The translations under genes and the position numbers were made by a program. Positions 27,623-37,262 of a DNA stretch of 64,000 bases are shown in pieces (positions within the stretch are counted from its first letter, which is position 1; every line of letters begins with the position of its first letter). The notes under the pieces were generated by a model. That model worked only from the letters and a program-made list of their open reading frames with translations. It was not told where the DNA came from and searched no databases. The stretch lies in assembly GCF_015709525.1 (NCBI RefSeq), contig NZ_JADNRA010000035.1:1-64000 (forward strand), given 5' to 3'. Source of the DNA: Methylocystis sp. L43 (lineage in GTDB: Bacteria > Pseudomonadota > Alphaproteobacteria > Rhizobiales > Beijerinckiaceae).

Positions 27623-29455
27623 ATGACGACTCCAATCGAGCGTATCATCATACGACATCTGTCGGGCTCCAAAGCCAATCAGATCGAACAGCTGCCCGTC
27701 GGCGACGCACGCGAATTCACCATCGGCCGCGATCCCACGTCGAAGATCGCTTTCGATCCTGTCGGCGACAGCGTCGTCAGCCGCAAACATGCGCTCATCC
27801 GCATCATGGGCGAAGGCGACAATATCTCCTTCAAGCTCTCGGACGCCGGCAGCAGCAATGGCACCTTTCTCAATGGCGAGCGGGTGAACGGCGAGGTCGA
27901 ACTTCTTCCCGAAGACACGATCGAACTTGGCGCCAAGGGGCCGAAATTCGCCTTCGACGTGCAGCCGCGGCCCGCAAGTTTCGCCGCCAGAACTAAGGTG
28001 ATCGGCGTCGGGGACACGGCGGCGACCCGCGTCATCAAGACCGCCGAAGCCGCCGCCTCGACGGCTGTGAACGCCGCCGCGACCGGCGCCAGCACGGCGG
28101 CAGGAGCGAACGCCGACGGCGGAGCGCCGAAGAAGGTCGGAATCGGCCACGAAACTGTGCAGCGGCTCATCGGAGAAGAACGCGGCAAGGCCAATCGAAA
28201 CATGACAGGCGCGATCGCCGCGGTGGTCGCCTTCTTTGTACTCGGCGGCGCGGCGCTCTACTGGGTTCAGCATCGCGAACTCGAGCGAAAAGACGCGGAA
28301 GACAAGCTCGCTCAAACCGAGACGGATGAAAGGCTGTCGCGCATCCCCGGCGACGTCAACCTCAAGATCGGCATGAAGCCGCGCGAGATCTATGACAAGT
28401 ACGCGAAAGCGACTGTCCAAGTCGGCATGATGTGGCGGCTGTACGATAAGCAGACCGGAAGGCCCATCCAGCACAAGACGATCGACTACAAAGGCCGGCG
28501 CTATCCCGCCTATGTGCAGCTGCCGAACAATCTCGGCGTCGTGCGCTGGTTGACCCTTGAAGACGATCACATCACCAATCTCATGGTCGGCGGCGGCGGC
28601 ACCGGCAGCGGCTTCGTCATCAGCGAGCAGGGCTATATTCTCACCAACAAGCATGTCGCCGCCGGCTGGCAGGTCGCCTATGGCGCCGAAGGCGGCAGGG
28701 AGGGCATCCTCTACGATTACGTCGTCGTCTCATCGGGAAAGAAGCGCAAAGCCAAAATCAAGGAGCCGAAGCTCATCGATCTCTATGATTCGACCTATTC
28801 CGACGTTTTCCATTGGATTCCAGAATCCGGCGGCTACATTTTCAAGACCGACGATCCGACGACGGCGCTCGCGGGCAACACTCCTGATCCAAATTCCAAC
28901 AACAAGGCGTCTTTCGTCGGCCGCAACGAAGTTCTCGAGGTCAAGTTTCACGGCAGCCGCTTGGGCGTGAACGCCAGTCTCGTGAGGACGTCGGCGGACG
29001 CCGACGCGGCGCTGGTCAAGATCGATTCGCCCCAGACGTTGACCAAAGTGGATATGGCGCCCAACGCCGCCGTCGAGATCGGCGAGAACATCACCGTGCT
29101 CGGCTATCCCGCCGTCTCGGTCGAAAATTTCGTGCTGCGGCAAACGGAAGAGCGCGGCCGCATTCGCAGCCAGCTCGAAAAGATCACCGAGGCGACCGTC
29201 ACCGAAGGCATTGTGTCGAAGACCGCGAGCGGCGTGAAGTCGACGGAGGGCGGCACCTTCGCCAGCGACATGGGCGATGTTTACCAGCTCAGCGTCGTCG
29301 CCACCGGATCGGGCAACAGCGGCGGGCCGGTGTTCAACTCCTCCGGCAAGGTCATTGGTCTGTTCACCTACAGCCGCAATGTCGGCGACACCAAAGCGAC
29401 CATGGCGGTTCCGATCAAATATGGCGCCGAACTCACCCAGGCGCAGCGCGAATAG
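27623..29455 (+). CDS. FHA domain - transmembrane - trypsin-like serine protease fusion
   Basis: 610 residues. An N-terminal FHA domain (about 10-105; GR 35-36, SRKH 53-56, SNG 78-80) would bind phosphothreonine in the cytosol. An Ala-rich linker and one membrane helix (about 195-214) follow. The outside part (about 250-605) is a DegP-like protease domain with H344 in TNKHVA, a probable Asp in DADAALVKID and S566 in GSGNSGGP. No PDZ domain is visible. ATG 27623 is chosen by the FHA start. It heads an operon with a PP2C phosphatase and a kinase, so it may be their target or sensor. Confidence 0.87.
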   Translation: MTTPIERIIIRHLSGSKANQIEQLPVGDAREFTIGRDPTSKIAFDPVGDSVVSRKHALIRIMGEGDNISFKLSDAGSSNGTFLNGERVNGEVELLPEDTIELGAKGPKFAFDVQPRPASFAARTKVIGVGDTAATRVIKTAEAAASTAVNAAATGASTAAGANADGGAPKKVGIGHETVQRLIGEERGKANRNMTGAIAAVVAFFVLGGAALYWVQHRELERKDAEDKLAQTETDERLSRIPGDVNLKIGMKPREIYDKYAKATVQVGMMWRLYDKQTGRPIQHKTIDYKGRRYPAYVQLPNNLGVVRWLTLEDDHITNLMVGGGGTGSGFVISEQGYILTNKHVAAGWQVAYGAEGGREGILYDYVVVSSGKKRKAKIKEPKLIDLYDSTYSDVFHWIPESGGYIFKTDDPTTALAGNTPDPNSNNKASFVGRNEVLEVKFHGSRLGVNASLVRTSADADAALVKIDSPQTLTKVDMAPNAAVEIGENITVLGYPAVSVENFVLRQTEERGRIRSQLEKITEATVTEGIVSKTASGVKSTEGGTFASDMGDVYQLSVVATGSGNSGGPVFNSSGKVIGLFTYSRNVGDTKATMAVPIKYGAELTQAQRE

Positions 29456-29473
29456 CGAAGGGTCCGTCCTCCC

Positions 29474-30352
29474 ATGACGGCGAACCAGCCAGAAGATCCG
29501 TTGCGCATCGCAGGCGCCATCCGCACGGATGTCGGATGCGTCAGGCAGCTCAACGAAGACTCCGTCGCCTTCATCGCAAGCGCCGGTCCCTCGCAGGCGC
29601 TTGACCACGGCGCGCTCGCGCTTGTCGCCGACGGCATGGGCGGCCACGCCGCCGGGGAAGTTGCGAGCGCGCTCGCGCTCGAAGTCGTGCGGCGCGTCTA
29701 TTATTCGCTCGACAAGATCCCGTCCGAGGCGCTGCGGACCGCTTTTGACGCCGCCAATCGAGCGATCTTCGACTACGCCGCCAAACATCCTGACTGCGCC
29801 GGCATGGGAACAACCTGCACGGCGTTCGGCGTCAGGGACGGTCTTCTGTGGCTCGCGCATGTCGGCGACAGCCGCGCCTATCTGATGCGCGACGGCCGGC
29901 TTGTCCAACTTTCCGACGATCAGACGCTGCACGCGCAATTGGTGCGCGACGGCGTGATGTCGCCGGAGGACGCAGGCAAAGGCGCCGGAAGCAATGTCAT
30001 TCTGCAGGCGCTCGGCACGCGTCTCGACGTCGAGCCGACAATCTGGACGGAAGGCCTGCCGTTGCGACAGGGCGACATCGTGGTCTTGTGCTCCGACGGT
30101 TTGACCAATCTCGTCTCCGACGCAAGGATCGCCGAAGTGGTCTCAAAAAACCCGCCGCCGGAGGCATGCCGGCTATTGATCGACGCCGCGCGCCGCGGCG
30201 GCGGACATGACAATATTTCGGTGGGCGTCTTCGTGGCGGAAACCGACGGCGCCGGTCGGACGGCCGATCAAGCGGCGACGAAGCGGATTAACATCGCCGA
30301 CCCGCCGATGGGCGCCCTGACGGCGAAGATCGACGCCATCGCAGAGGGTTGA
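29474..30352 (+). CDS. PP2C-family protein serine/threonine phosphatase
   Basis: 292 residues with the metal-binding motifs RQLNEDS, VADGMGGHAAGE, LCSDGLTNLVSD and GGGHDNISV. These enzymes remove phosphate from Ser/Thr and commonly oppose a Hanks-type kinase encoded next door, as here. No membrane segment. It starts 18 bases after the FHA-protease and ends three bases before the kinase start, so the three genes are one transcription unit. Confidence 0.93.
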   Translation: MTANQPEDPLRIAGAIRTDVGCVRQLNEDSVAFIASAGPSQALDHGALALVADGMGGHAAGEVASALALEVVRRVYYSLDKIPSEALRTAFDAANRAIFDYAAKHPDCAGMGTTCTAFGVRDGLLWLAHVGDSRAYLMRDGRLVQLSDDQTLHAQLVRDGVMSPEDAGKGAGSNVILQALGTRLDVEPTIWTEGLPLRQGDIVVLCSDGLTNLVSDARIAEVVSKNPPPEACRLLIDAARRGGGHDNISVGVFVAETDGAGRTADQAATKRINIADPPMGALTAKIDAIAEG

Positions 30353-30355
30353 GCC

Positions 30356-32065
30356 ATGACCGACCCGCAGATGATCGGACACTATCGCATCGTCAAACTG
30401 CTCGGCGTCGGCGCGATGGGCAAGGTGCACGCCGCGCTCGACACTTTCCTCGAGCGCGAAGTCGCGATCAAATCCCTGCGCGCGGAGCTCACGCAGGATC
30501 CTGATTTCGTCGGACGATTCCGCGCCGAAGCGACGAGTCTCGCCAAACTCAATCACCCCAACATCACGACGCTCTATTCGCCGGTGCTGCAGGGCAGCGA
30601 CCTCTACATGGTCATGGAGCTCATAAACGGCCGGCCGCTCGACGAGATCTTAAGGGAGCGCGGCAAGCCGCTCGGCGTCAAGGAAAGTCTCGCCGTCATC
30701 GCGCAGGCGGCGGACGGACTCGCCTATGCGCATCAGATGGGCGTCATTCACCGCGACATTAAGCCGTCGAACCTCATGGTCGCCGACGACGGCCGAATCA
30801 AAATCATGGATTTCGGCATCGCGCGGGTGCGCGGCAGCGTGCGTCTCACGCGCGCCGGCACGGCGGTCGGCACGCCGCTTTACATGTCGCCGGAGCAGTG
30901 CCGCGGCGGCGAAGGCGATGAGAGAAGCGATCTCTATTCGTTGGCCGTCGTGCTTTACGAGATGCTTGCCGGCGCGCCGCCCTTTTCCGGCGCGACCGAA
31001 TATGATCTCACTCAGGCGCAGATCCACGCCGAGGCGCCGCCGCTCGTGCCGCGCATATCGGGCGTCACGCCGGAAATTGAATCGGCGATCATGACGGCGC
31101 TGTCGAAACGTCCGGAGCAACGCTTCCCGACTATGCGCGCCTTCAGCGACGCGCTCGGCGCCACGGCGCTGCGCATTGACGCCTCGAGCATTATTCGAAG
31201 CGCGGGACATCTCGTCCAGGATTCGACGGCCGAGCGCGACGTGCCGACGCCCGAGCACATGTCGACGAAGCTTATCGCCCTCGCCAAAAGTCGCAGCGCG
31301 ACGCTCGTGCGCCGCTTCAAGCGGCTGCATCCCGCGGCGCAAGGCGCTTCCCTCGGCATCGCGGCTGCGGCGCTCGCCACATTGGCTTTTCTCGCGCTGA
31401 TCGAGCCGTCGTCGCCAGTACGGGACGAACGCCAGACCCGAATCGATCCAGGCGACGGCGACCGCCGTCCCATCAGCAGAGTCAACGATGCGCCGATCAC
31501 TCGGGGCGGCGACTGCAATTCGCAGTTTGCGACGCGAAACGATCCGTTGGGCTGCAATTGGCGCCAGCCATCCTCTTCAAACTCGAGCGCTTCGATTTCC
31601 GAGCTGCGCGCGGCGATGAAGGATCGCGGACGATGGGATGTCGCCTTCCCGCTTGCGCAAAAACTGGCGGAGTCCGGCGACAAGGAGGCGCAGTATCATC
31701 TCGCCACTCTCTACGCGAAGGCGCCGGGCCGGCAGAATTTCTCGGAGGCCTTCAACTGGTTCAAAAAATCAGCGATGCAGGGCTATGCCGACGCGCAGGC
31801 GTCGCTCGGCGTCATGTACAAGGACGGCATGACGCCCGACGGCAGGCAAGACCCGACCGAAGCGGTGCGTTGGTTTGAGCAGGCGGAAGCGCAAAACAAC
31901 GGCAGAGCGCAATATTGGCTCGGCGAAGCCTATGAGAAGGGCCTGGCGGGACTGGACGTCAGTCGCGGCAAGGCCGAAGAACTCTATTACAAGGCGAGTC
32001 TGCAGGACGTCCCCGACGCCGCCGAAGCCTTGCAAAGACTCAAGCGGCGACGCGGCCGGCGTTAA
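30356..32065 (+). CDS. Hanks-type Ser/Thr protein kinase with membrane anchor and Sel1 repeats
   Basis: 569 residues. The kinase domain (about 8-275) has a glycine loop GVGAMGKV, K39 in VAIK, HRDIKPSN at 132-139 and DFG at 152-154, all intact. A single membrane segment follows near 325-350. The periplasmic side carries Sel1-like repeats (KEAQYHLATLYAKA, ADAQASLGVMYKDG, GRAQYWLGEAYEKG). Outside Sel1 repeats suggest sensing of a protein or wall signal. With the PP2C and FHA genes this forms a complete write-erase-read phosphosignalling set. Targets unknown. Confidence 0.92.
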   Translation: MTDPQMIGHYRIVKLLGVGAMGKVHAALDTFLEREVAIKSLRAELTQDPDFVGRFRAEATSLAKLNHPNITTLYSPVLQGSDLYMVMELINGRPLDEILRERGKPLGVKESLAVIAQAADGLAYAHQMGVIHRDIKPSNLMVADDGRIKIMDFGIARVRGSVRLTRAGTAVGTPLYMSPEQCRGGEGDERSDLYSLAVVLYEMLAGAPPFSGATEYDLTQAQIHAEAPPLVPRISGVTPEIESAIMTALSKRPEQRFPTMRAFSDALGATALRIDASSIIRSAGHLVQDSTAERDVPTPEHMSTKLIALAKSRSATLVRRFKRLHPAAQGASLGIAAAALATLAFLALIEPSSPVRDERQTRIDPGDGDRRPISRVNDAPITRGGDCNSQFATRNDPLGCNWRQPSSSNSSASISELRAAMKDRGRWDVAFPLAQKLAESGDKEAQYHLATLYAKAPGRQNFSEAFNWFKKSAMQGYADAQASLGVMYKDGMTPDGRQDPTEAVRWFEQAEAQNNGRAQYWLGEAYEKGLAGLDVSRGKAEELYYKASLQDVPDAAEALQRLKRRRGRR

Positions 32066-32397
32066 AGTCCGCCTTTGCTGAATTGTCCGCCGCCGCCACC
32101 CCCACCCCCGCCGCCGCCGCTGTCCCCTCCGCCACCGCCGCCGCCATGACGGCGACGGTTCGCGACACGTACGCGTCCGCGATGACGCGCGTAATGGCGG
32201 CGCGCCTGATAATGATGGTAGCCGCCAGAATGGCGGCGGTGAAATCGGAAGCGAAACCCTCCGAGCATCGCGCCAATAAGACCCAGCTGCGCGGACGCCG
32301 GCTCCGGGTCCAAAATGACAAGAGGCAGCGTGAAAGCGCCGAGCAAGAGACCTCGGCGCGAAAGCCGACGGTCGGCGCCGTCGTCATTGTCAGTCAT
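32062..32397 (-). CDS. Small Gly/His/Arg-rich protein with Tat-like signal
   Basis: 111 residues. It has a twin-arginine-like start (RRLSRRGLLLGAFTLPLVIL) and signal cleavage near ASAQ, then a His/Arg/Tyr-rich stretch and a C-terminal polyglycine tract. No family recognised. Low complexity leaves some doubt that it is a real gene, but the signal peptide argues for it. Its end overlaps the end of the kinase gene by four bases. Confidence 0.55.
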   Translation of the reverse strand: MTDNDDGADRRLSRRGLLLGAFTLPLVILDPEPASAQLGLIGAMLGGFRFRFHRRHSGGYHHYQARRHYARHRGRVRVANRRRHGGGGGGGDSGGGGGGGGGGGQFSKGGL

Positions 32398-32596
32398 GGA
32401 ACTCGCCCCCGCAGACGGTAGGCGATGATATTGTTCTCGCGGCTGCGTCCTGTCAATTTGCCGCGCGCTTCGTCAGATTTCGCATCGGTTCTTGAAAAAT
32501 CGCGCTTAGGCCGACGGTCGGCGTTGGCCGCGCCTTCAACGATGTATCATCGACGCGCCGGATAATCCCGAAAGCGCGAAGTTTTGGAGAAGGTTG

Positions 32597-33637
32597 ATGG
32601 GCGACATCGAGAATCGCGGCGCCGCGCCGTCCGACTTTGTCGACGCGCGCGCGGACGGACCGGGAGTCGTCCGCATCTTTGAAGATGATCCAGCCGCGCC
32701 CTTCTATCGATTGCTGTCGAAACTGCGCGCGCCCGTCGCGATGCGAGACATGATGATGGCGCCCGTGCGCGCCTGCTACAGAGGCGAAGGGCTGACGATC
32801 GACCCGGCGGAACTGCCGCCAAGCGCCGCGCAGCTCTATCCGCAGGTCTCGGTTTTCACCCTCGCCGTTCCTTCGGACGCGGGACCAATCCGCTGCGAAT
32901 GTTACGCGCCGCCCGGCGACGGCCCGAAACCGCTGATGCTGTATGTGCATGGCGGCGGCTTTGTCGTCGGACGATCCGAGGACACCGCCTATGTCACCAG
33001 CCGCATCGCCGCCGAAAACGACGTCATCGTGGTCAGCGTCAATTATCGCTGGGCGCCCGAATGGCCCTTCCCAGCCGGCCTCGACGATTGCATGGCGGTT
33101 TTGCGCTGGATGCGTGACAGAGGCGCGGACGTTGGCGGCGACGCATCGCGCATAGTTGTTTGCGGAGATTCCGCCGGAGGCAATCTCGCGGCGGCCTTGC
33201 CACTAAGAGCGAGAGGCGACGGCGCATCGATTGTCGCGACCATACTATTATGTCCGGTCACGGATTTTCACTTCGAAAAATTTGCGTCCTACGAGCGGCT
33301 TGCCCCGACCGGCGTCGTGATCGACGCGTCCTTCATGGGATTTGCGCGCGGCGCCTATCTTTCGAAATCGCAGCAGTGGCGGGACCCCTGCGCAAGCCCG
33401 GCGCTCGGCGATTTGACCGGCTACCCGCGAACTCTGCTCGTCAGCGGAACCGCCGATCCGCTTGTCGACGACAATCGCGCCTTTGCCGAGAAATTGACGG
33501 CGGAAGGCGTGAAGGTCACGCATTTCATTGGCGAGGCCATGCCGCACGGCTTCTATTTCTTCCCCGGCATATTGAAGGAGACCGACGCAGCCTTCGCGGC
33601 GATCGCGAAATTCCTCCCGGCGGCGCTCCAAGGCTAA
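32597..33637 (+). CDS. Alpha/beta hydrolase of the hormone-sensitive lipase (family IV) type
   Basis: 346 residues with the oxyanion motif YVHGGGFVVG, the nucleophile elbow GDSAGGNLAAAL, an acid in GTADPLVDDN and the catalytic His in GEAMPHGFYFF. This is the esterase/lipase group acting on short acyl esters or hydroxyalkanoate-like substrates. There is no signal peptide. GAGAAGG lies just before ATG 32597. Substrate not predictable. Confidence 0.88.
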   Translation: MGDIENRGAAPSDFVDARADGPGVVRIFEDDPAAPFYRLLSKLRAPVAMRDMMMAPVRACYRGEGLTIDPAELPPSAAQLYPQVSVFTLAVPSDAGPIRCECYAPPGDGPKPLMLYVHGGGFVVGRSEDTAYVTSRIAAENDVIVVSVNYRWAPEWPFPAGLDDCMAVLRWMRDRGADVGGDASRIVVCGDSAGGNLAAALPLRARGDGASIVATILLCPVTDFHFEKFASYERLAPTGVVIDASFMGFARGAYLSKSQQWRDPCASPALGDLTGYPRTLLVSGTADPLVDDNRAFAEKLTAEGVKVTHFIGEAMPHGFYFFPGILKETDAAFAAIAKFLPAALQG

Positions 33638-33793
33638 GTCAAAACAAGCTTCTCTTCGCTGCGCACGAAGCAAAGCTCAAGCACTGGATCTTGATCTTGG
33701 TTGCTGTTTGGCCACGTATTAGCCATTCATTATCGATTAAATAAGAAATTCGCCTTAGTACCGAAGGTGCTCAACCGCAGTTTGGAGCGGCAA

Positions 33794-36052
33794 ATGCGCT
33801 TGCGAACGCGCTCTCGCGCCCGACTTTTTTCGAAGGTGGCAGTGACCGCCGCCGCGACGCTCGGCTTGGCGCGGACGCCTGTCATGGCGCAGGGCTATTA
33901 TTTCTGGGGCGACCGCGAGCCTCTCATCAATGCGGTTCCGGAGCCAGAGCGCATCTCTCGCCCGCAACGCCCGGCCGCGCGAAAGAAAATCTCCCGTCCG
34001 GCGACCGCCAAAAACGGCGCGGCGTCTCTGCAGGGCGCCAAGCCCGAGGTCGCACAGCTCGACCGGCCGCTCTTCGTCGTCGCCTCCATCGCCGACCAGC
34101 AGGTGTCGATCTACAACCACAGCGGCCTGGTCGCCCGTTCGGCGATCTCGACAGGCATCGTCGGACATCCGACGCCCAAAGGCATTTTCACCATCATCGG
34201 CCGCGAACGGTTCCACCGGTCCAACATCTATTCCAGCGCGCCGATGCCCTTCATGCAGCGGATCACCTGGTCCGGCATCGCCATGCATCTTGGAGTCGTT
34301 CCGGGGCATCCCGCCTCGCATGGCTGCATCAGGCTTCCCGCTGCATTCGCGGCGAAGCTCTGGGGCATGACCAGAATCGGCGAGCGGGTCGTGATCTCGC
34401 CGCACGACGTGTTTCCTGCCGAATTCGAACACCCGCTGCTGCCAGCGCCTATGATGCGCGCATCCGAAAAAGGCGCGCCAGGGGGCGACTCTCAACAGCC
34501 TCCCAACGTCGCCGCAGATCGCCCCGCCCAGCCTCAGGCGGAGCAGCCTAAAGCCGAGGCGGCCCAAACAGACGCGCCGTCGGCAAGCGCCGCGGATCGG
34601 GAGCCGTCCCTCGTCGAGTCCGATCCGCCAGGGGGTGCGCGGCGCGAAAATGCAGAGCAGCCCAAGGCCGAAACCAGCGAAAAAGCTGGGGGAACGGACC
34701 CGCTAAAGCAGCCCCTTACCGCAGGCGACCCGCCGGCGGCCAATCCGCAGAACCGGGCGGAGACGCCTAAAATCGACCCCGGTGCCGACGTAACTGGAAC
34801 CGCCAAAGCCGCGACGGCCGCTGATCTGCAGCAGCCCTCCCCCGTCGAAGCCGACGCGCCAGCCGCGCCTTCGCTGCAACAAGCGGAGCAGTCCGAAGTG
34901 GAAACCGGCGACAAGATCGCTTCGGTCGACGCAGCCGCGCCCGCTGCAGACTCGCACCGGCCGGCGCTCGACTCGGCTGAAACGCCTGCGATCAAGGTCG
35001 AGCACAATGCGGACCAGCCGAAAAGCGAAGCCTCGGCTGACAGACCCGCGTCCTCGGCTCCCTCGAGCCAAGCCGCCGTCACCGATCGACTGACGGTGAA
35101 TCCGCGTCAATATGCCCAGCGACTCAAGGCCAAGGCTATGGCCGAAGCGGCCGCCGCCAGCAAAGCCATCAAGGCTATATCCGCTGAAGTCATCCTCAAG
35201 CAGAAGGAAGCCGCGCGCGCCGCGGCGGCGCTCCGCGCCGCAGAAGCCGCGCAGGCTGCGGCCCGCGTTAAAGCAGACGCGGCCGCTGCATTGCACGGCG
35301 CGGCGGCCGTGGCGGCCGCCAGCCAGCAAGAGCCGGCCATGGCGGCGGAACGCAGCGCGACGGCGGGCGATGAGCAGGCCAAAGCCAAAGCTGACCGCCT
35401 GACGAGAACCTATGGCGAAGCTCTGCTCGCTCAGGATGCGGCGCTGCTGACTCAAACGGACGCCGCCTCCGCGTTGGTCGAAGCCACGGCCAAACTCGAA
35501 CAGGCGAGAGCGGCCGTCGTCGCCGGGGACTCGGATCTGGCGGACGCCGAGCGGCGTTTGGATGAGGCGAAAACGACCGCCGCCGCCGCTGCAACCGCTC
35601 AAAGAGAGGCCGAGCGGCGCCTGGCGCCCATCTCGGTGCTGGTCAGCAAGAAGGATCGGCGGATCTATGTTCGCCAGGGCCTGTCGCCGCTTTTTGATGC
35701 GCCAATCGAGATCCGCGATCCAAACGCGCCGCTCGGCTCGCATCTTTATATTGCGACGGCGGCCAAGGACGACGGAAGCTCGCTCAAATGGTCGGTCCTG
35801 TCGATGCCGGAAGCGCAGACGGAGCGCAGGAAGAATCTGGCGTCGGCCGATGCAAAAGCCGACATATCCTGGGATTGGCGCCCTGCGAGCGCGACCCCGT
35901 CCGAGGCTCTGGAGCGCGTCGACATCCCAAAAGACGTTCGCGAGCGGATCGCAGAGCGGCTGTGGACTGGGGCGTCGCTCATCATCTCGGACCAGCCGGT
36001 CAGCAGCGAGACCGGAAACGACGGCACGGATCTGACGATCAAATTGCGCTAG
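33794..36052 (+). CDS. Large L,D-transpeptidase (YkuD) with coiled Ala-rich region and C-terminal YkuD-like module
   Basis: About 752 residues. A signal sequence ends near residue 33 (VMAQG). A YkuD catalytic domain at about 92-205 has H165 and SHGCIR at 175-180 (C178 nucleophile). A Pro/Ala/Glu-rich disordered region (210-430) and a long Ala-rich coiled region (430-605) follow. From about 612, VLVSKKDRRIYVRQGLSPLF resembles a second YkuD-type beta sheet that lacks the catalytic Cys. It would make 3-3 crosslinks or anchor proteins to peptidoglycan; the coil could span the periplasm. ATG 33794 precedes the signal peptide. Confidence 0.85.
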   Translation: MRLRTRSRARLFSKVAVTAAATLGLARTPVMAQGYYFWGDREPLINAVPEPERISRPQRPAARKKISRPATAKNGAASLQGAKPEVAQLDRPLFVVASIADQQVSIYNHSGLVARSAISTGIVGHPTPKGIFTIIGRERFHRSNIYSSAPMPFMQRITWSGIAMHLGVVPGHPASHGCIRLPAAFAAKLWGMTRIGERVVISPHDVFPAEFEHPLLPAPMMRASEKGAPGGDSQQPPNVAADRPAQPQAEQPKAEAAQTDAPSASAADREPSLVESDPPGGARRENAEQPKAETSEKAGGTDPLKQPLTAGDPPAANPQNRAETPKIDPGADVTGTAKAATAADLQQPSPVEADAPAAPSLQQAEQSEVETGDKIASVDAAAPAADSHRPALDSAETPAIKVEHNADQPKSEASADRPASSAPSSQAAVTDRLTVNPRQYAQRLKAKAMAEAAAASKAIKAISAEVILKQKEAARAAAALRAAEAAQAAARVKADAAAALHGAAAVAAASQQEPAMAAERSATAGDEQAKAKADRLTRTYGEALLAQDAALLTQTDAASALVEATAKLEQARAAVVAGDSDLADAERRLDEAKTTAAAAATAQREAERRLAPISVLVSKKDRRIYVRQGLSPLFDAPIEIRDPNAPLGSHLYIATAAKDDGSSLKWSVLSMPEAQTERRKNLASADAKADISWDWRPASATPSEALERVDIPKDVRERIAERLWTGASLIISDQPVSSETGNDGTDLTIKLR

Positions 36053-36157
36053 GCGGTAGTCTCGGTTGCGGCGATCGAGTCGAGCGACATCGCGCGACGC
36101 CGGCGCGCGATTAGCCAAAGGCGCATCCCGCCGGCCATCCACCAAGAGAGGTGAGCG

Positions 36158-37204
36158 ATGAATCTGGACATGAACAAGCTCGACTCGCTGCTCGGAACTG
36201 TCGTCAATGAACTGGGCGCCGCTTCCAACGCGGCTCTGGTGATCATCGGGGACAAGCTCGGCCTGTTTCGCGCGCTTTCGCAAGGCGCCGCCACCTCCGC
36301 CGAACTCGCCGACAAGACCGGCACGCATGAGCGCTATGTGCGCGAATGGCTCTCCGCGCAAGCGGCTTCCGGCTTCGTCGATTATGACGCCGAAGCGGGC
36401 ACGTTCTCGATGTCTCCCGAGCAGACCGCGGTGTTTGCGGCCGAGGACAGCCCCGCCTTCATGGTGGGAGGCTTCAGCCTGATGTCGGCGATTTTTCACG
36501 ACGAACCCAAACTCGCCGAAGCCTTCAAGAGCGGCAAGGGCATGCATTGGGGCGACCATTGCAATTGTCTGTTCTGCGGCGTGGAGCGCTTCTTCCGGCC
36601 GGGCTACCGGACGCACCTCGTCGCCGAATGGCTGCCGGCGCTTGACGGCGTCGCCGCCAAGCTCGAGCGTGGCGCGAAAGTCGCCGACGTCGGCTGCGGC
36701 CATGGCGTCTCGACCTTGCTCATGGCCGACGCCTTTCCGAACTCGGAATTTGTCGGGATCGACTACCATGAGGGTTCGATCGCGCATGCAAGGGAGATGG
36801 CCGACGGTCGCAAGAACGTGCGCTTCGAAGTGGCGCGGGCGCAGGATTTCGCCGGCGCGCGCTACGACCTCGTGACGATGTTCGATTCGCTGCACGATAT
36901 GGGCGATCCCGTCGGCGCCGTCGCACATATTCGCGACGTCTTGGCGGAGGACGGAACGCTGATGCTGATCGAGCCCGCGGCCGGCGACAGCCTTGCGGAA
37001 AATCTGAACCGTGTTGGGCGGGTCTATTACGCCGGCTCGACCCACATCTGCGTGCCGACGTCGCTCAATCAGGACGTCGGGCTCGCGCTCGGCGCGCAAG
37101 CCGGCGCGAAGCGCATCGGCGAGGTCGTGCGCGAAGGCGGCTTCTCCCATTTCCGCAAGGCGGCGGCGACGCCGTTCAATATGATCCTGGAGGCGCGACT
37201 CTAG
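36158..37204 (+). CDS. Class I SAM-dependent methyltransferase with N-terminal winged helix
   Basis: 348 residues. Residues about 15-90 form a winged-helix dimerisation region (LGLFRALSQGAATSAELADKTG), as in small-molecule O- or C-methyltransferases. The SAM site is KVADVGCGHGVSTLLMADAFP. Between them is a cysteine cluster, GDHCNCLFCGVERFFRPGYR (about 128-147), where relatives I recall have a His-rich stretch. Substrate unknown. AGAGAGG lies just before ATG 36158. It is a single gene. Confidence 0.83.
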   Translation: MNLDMNKLDSLLGTVVNELGAASNAALVIIGDKLGLFRALSQGAATSAELADKTGTHERYVREWLSAQAASGFVDYDAEAGTFSMSPEQTAVFAAEDSPAFMVGGFSLMSAIFHDEPKLAEAFKSGKGMHWGDHCNCLFCGVERFFRPGYRTHLVAEWLPALDGVAAKLERGAKVADVGCGHGVSTLLMADAFPNSEFVGIDYHEGSIAHAREMADGRKNVRFEVARAQDFAGARYDLVTMFDSLHDMGDPVGAVAHIRDVLAEDGTLMLIEPAAGDSLAENLNRVGRVYYAGSTHICVPTSLNQDVGLALGAQAGAKRIGEVVREGGFSHFRKAAATPFNMILEARL

Positions 37205-37262
37205 GACGACATGAAAAACACCTGTCGGTTGTCTAACGGACGGGCGTTCGAGTTCTGCCGTG

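Noticed and set aside
30726-31094. A second frame within the kinase gene
   Set aside because: Arg/Ser-rich shadow; the kinase frame carries all catalytic motifs.
34703-37150. An 815-codon frame opposite the L,D-transpeptidase and methyltransferase
   Set aside because: Its length comes from GC-rich codon bias; it runs antisense to two genes with clear catalytic motifs and shows no domain of its own.
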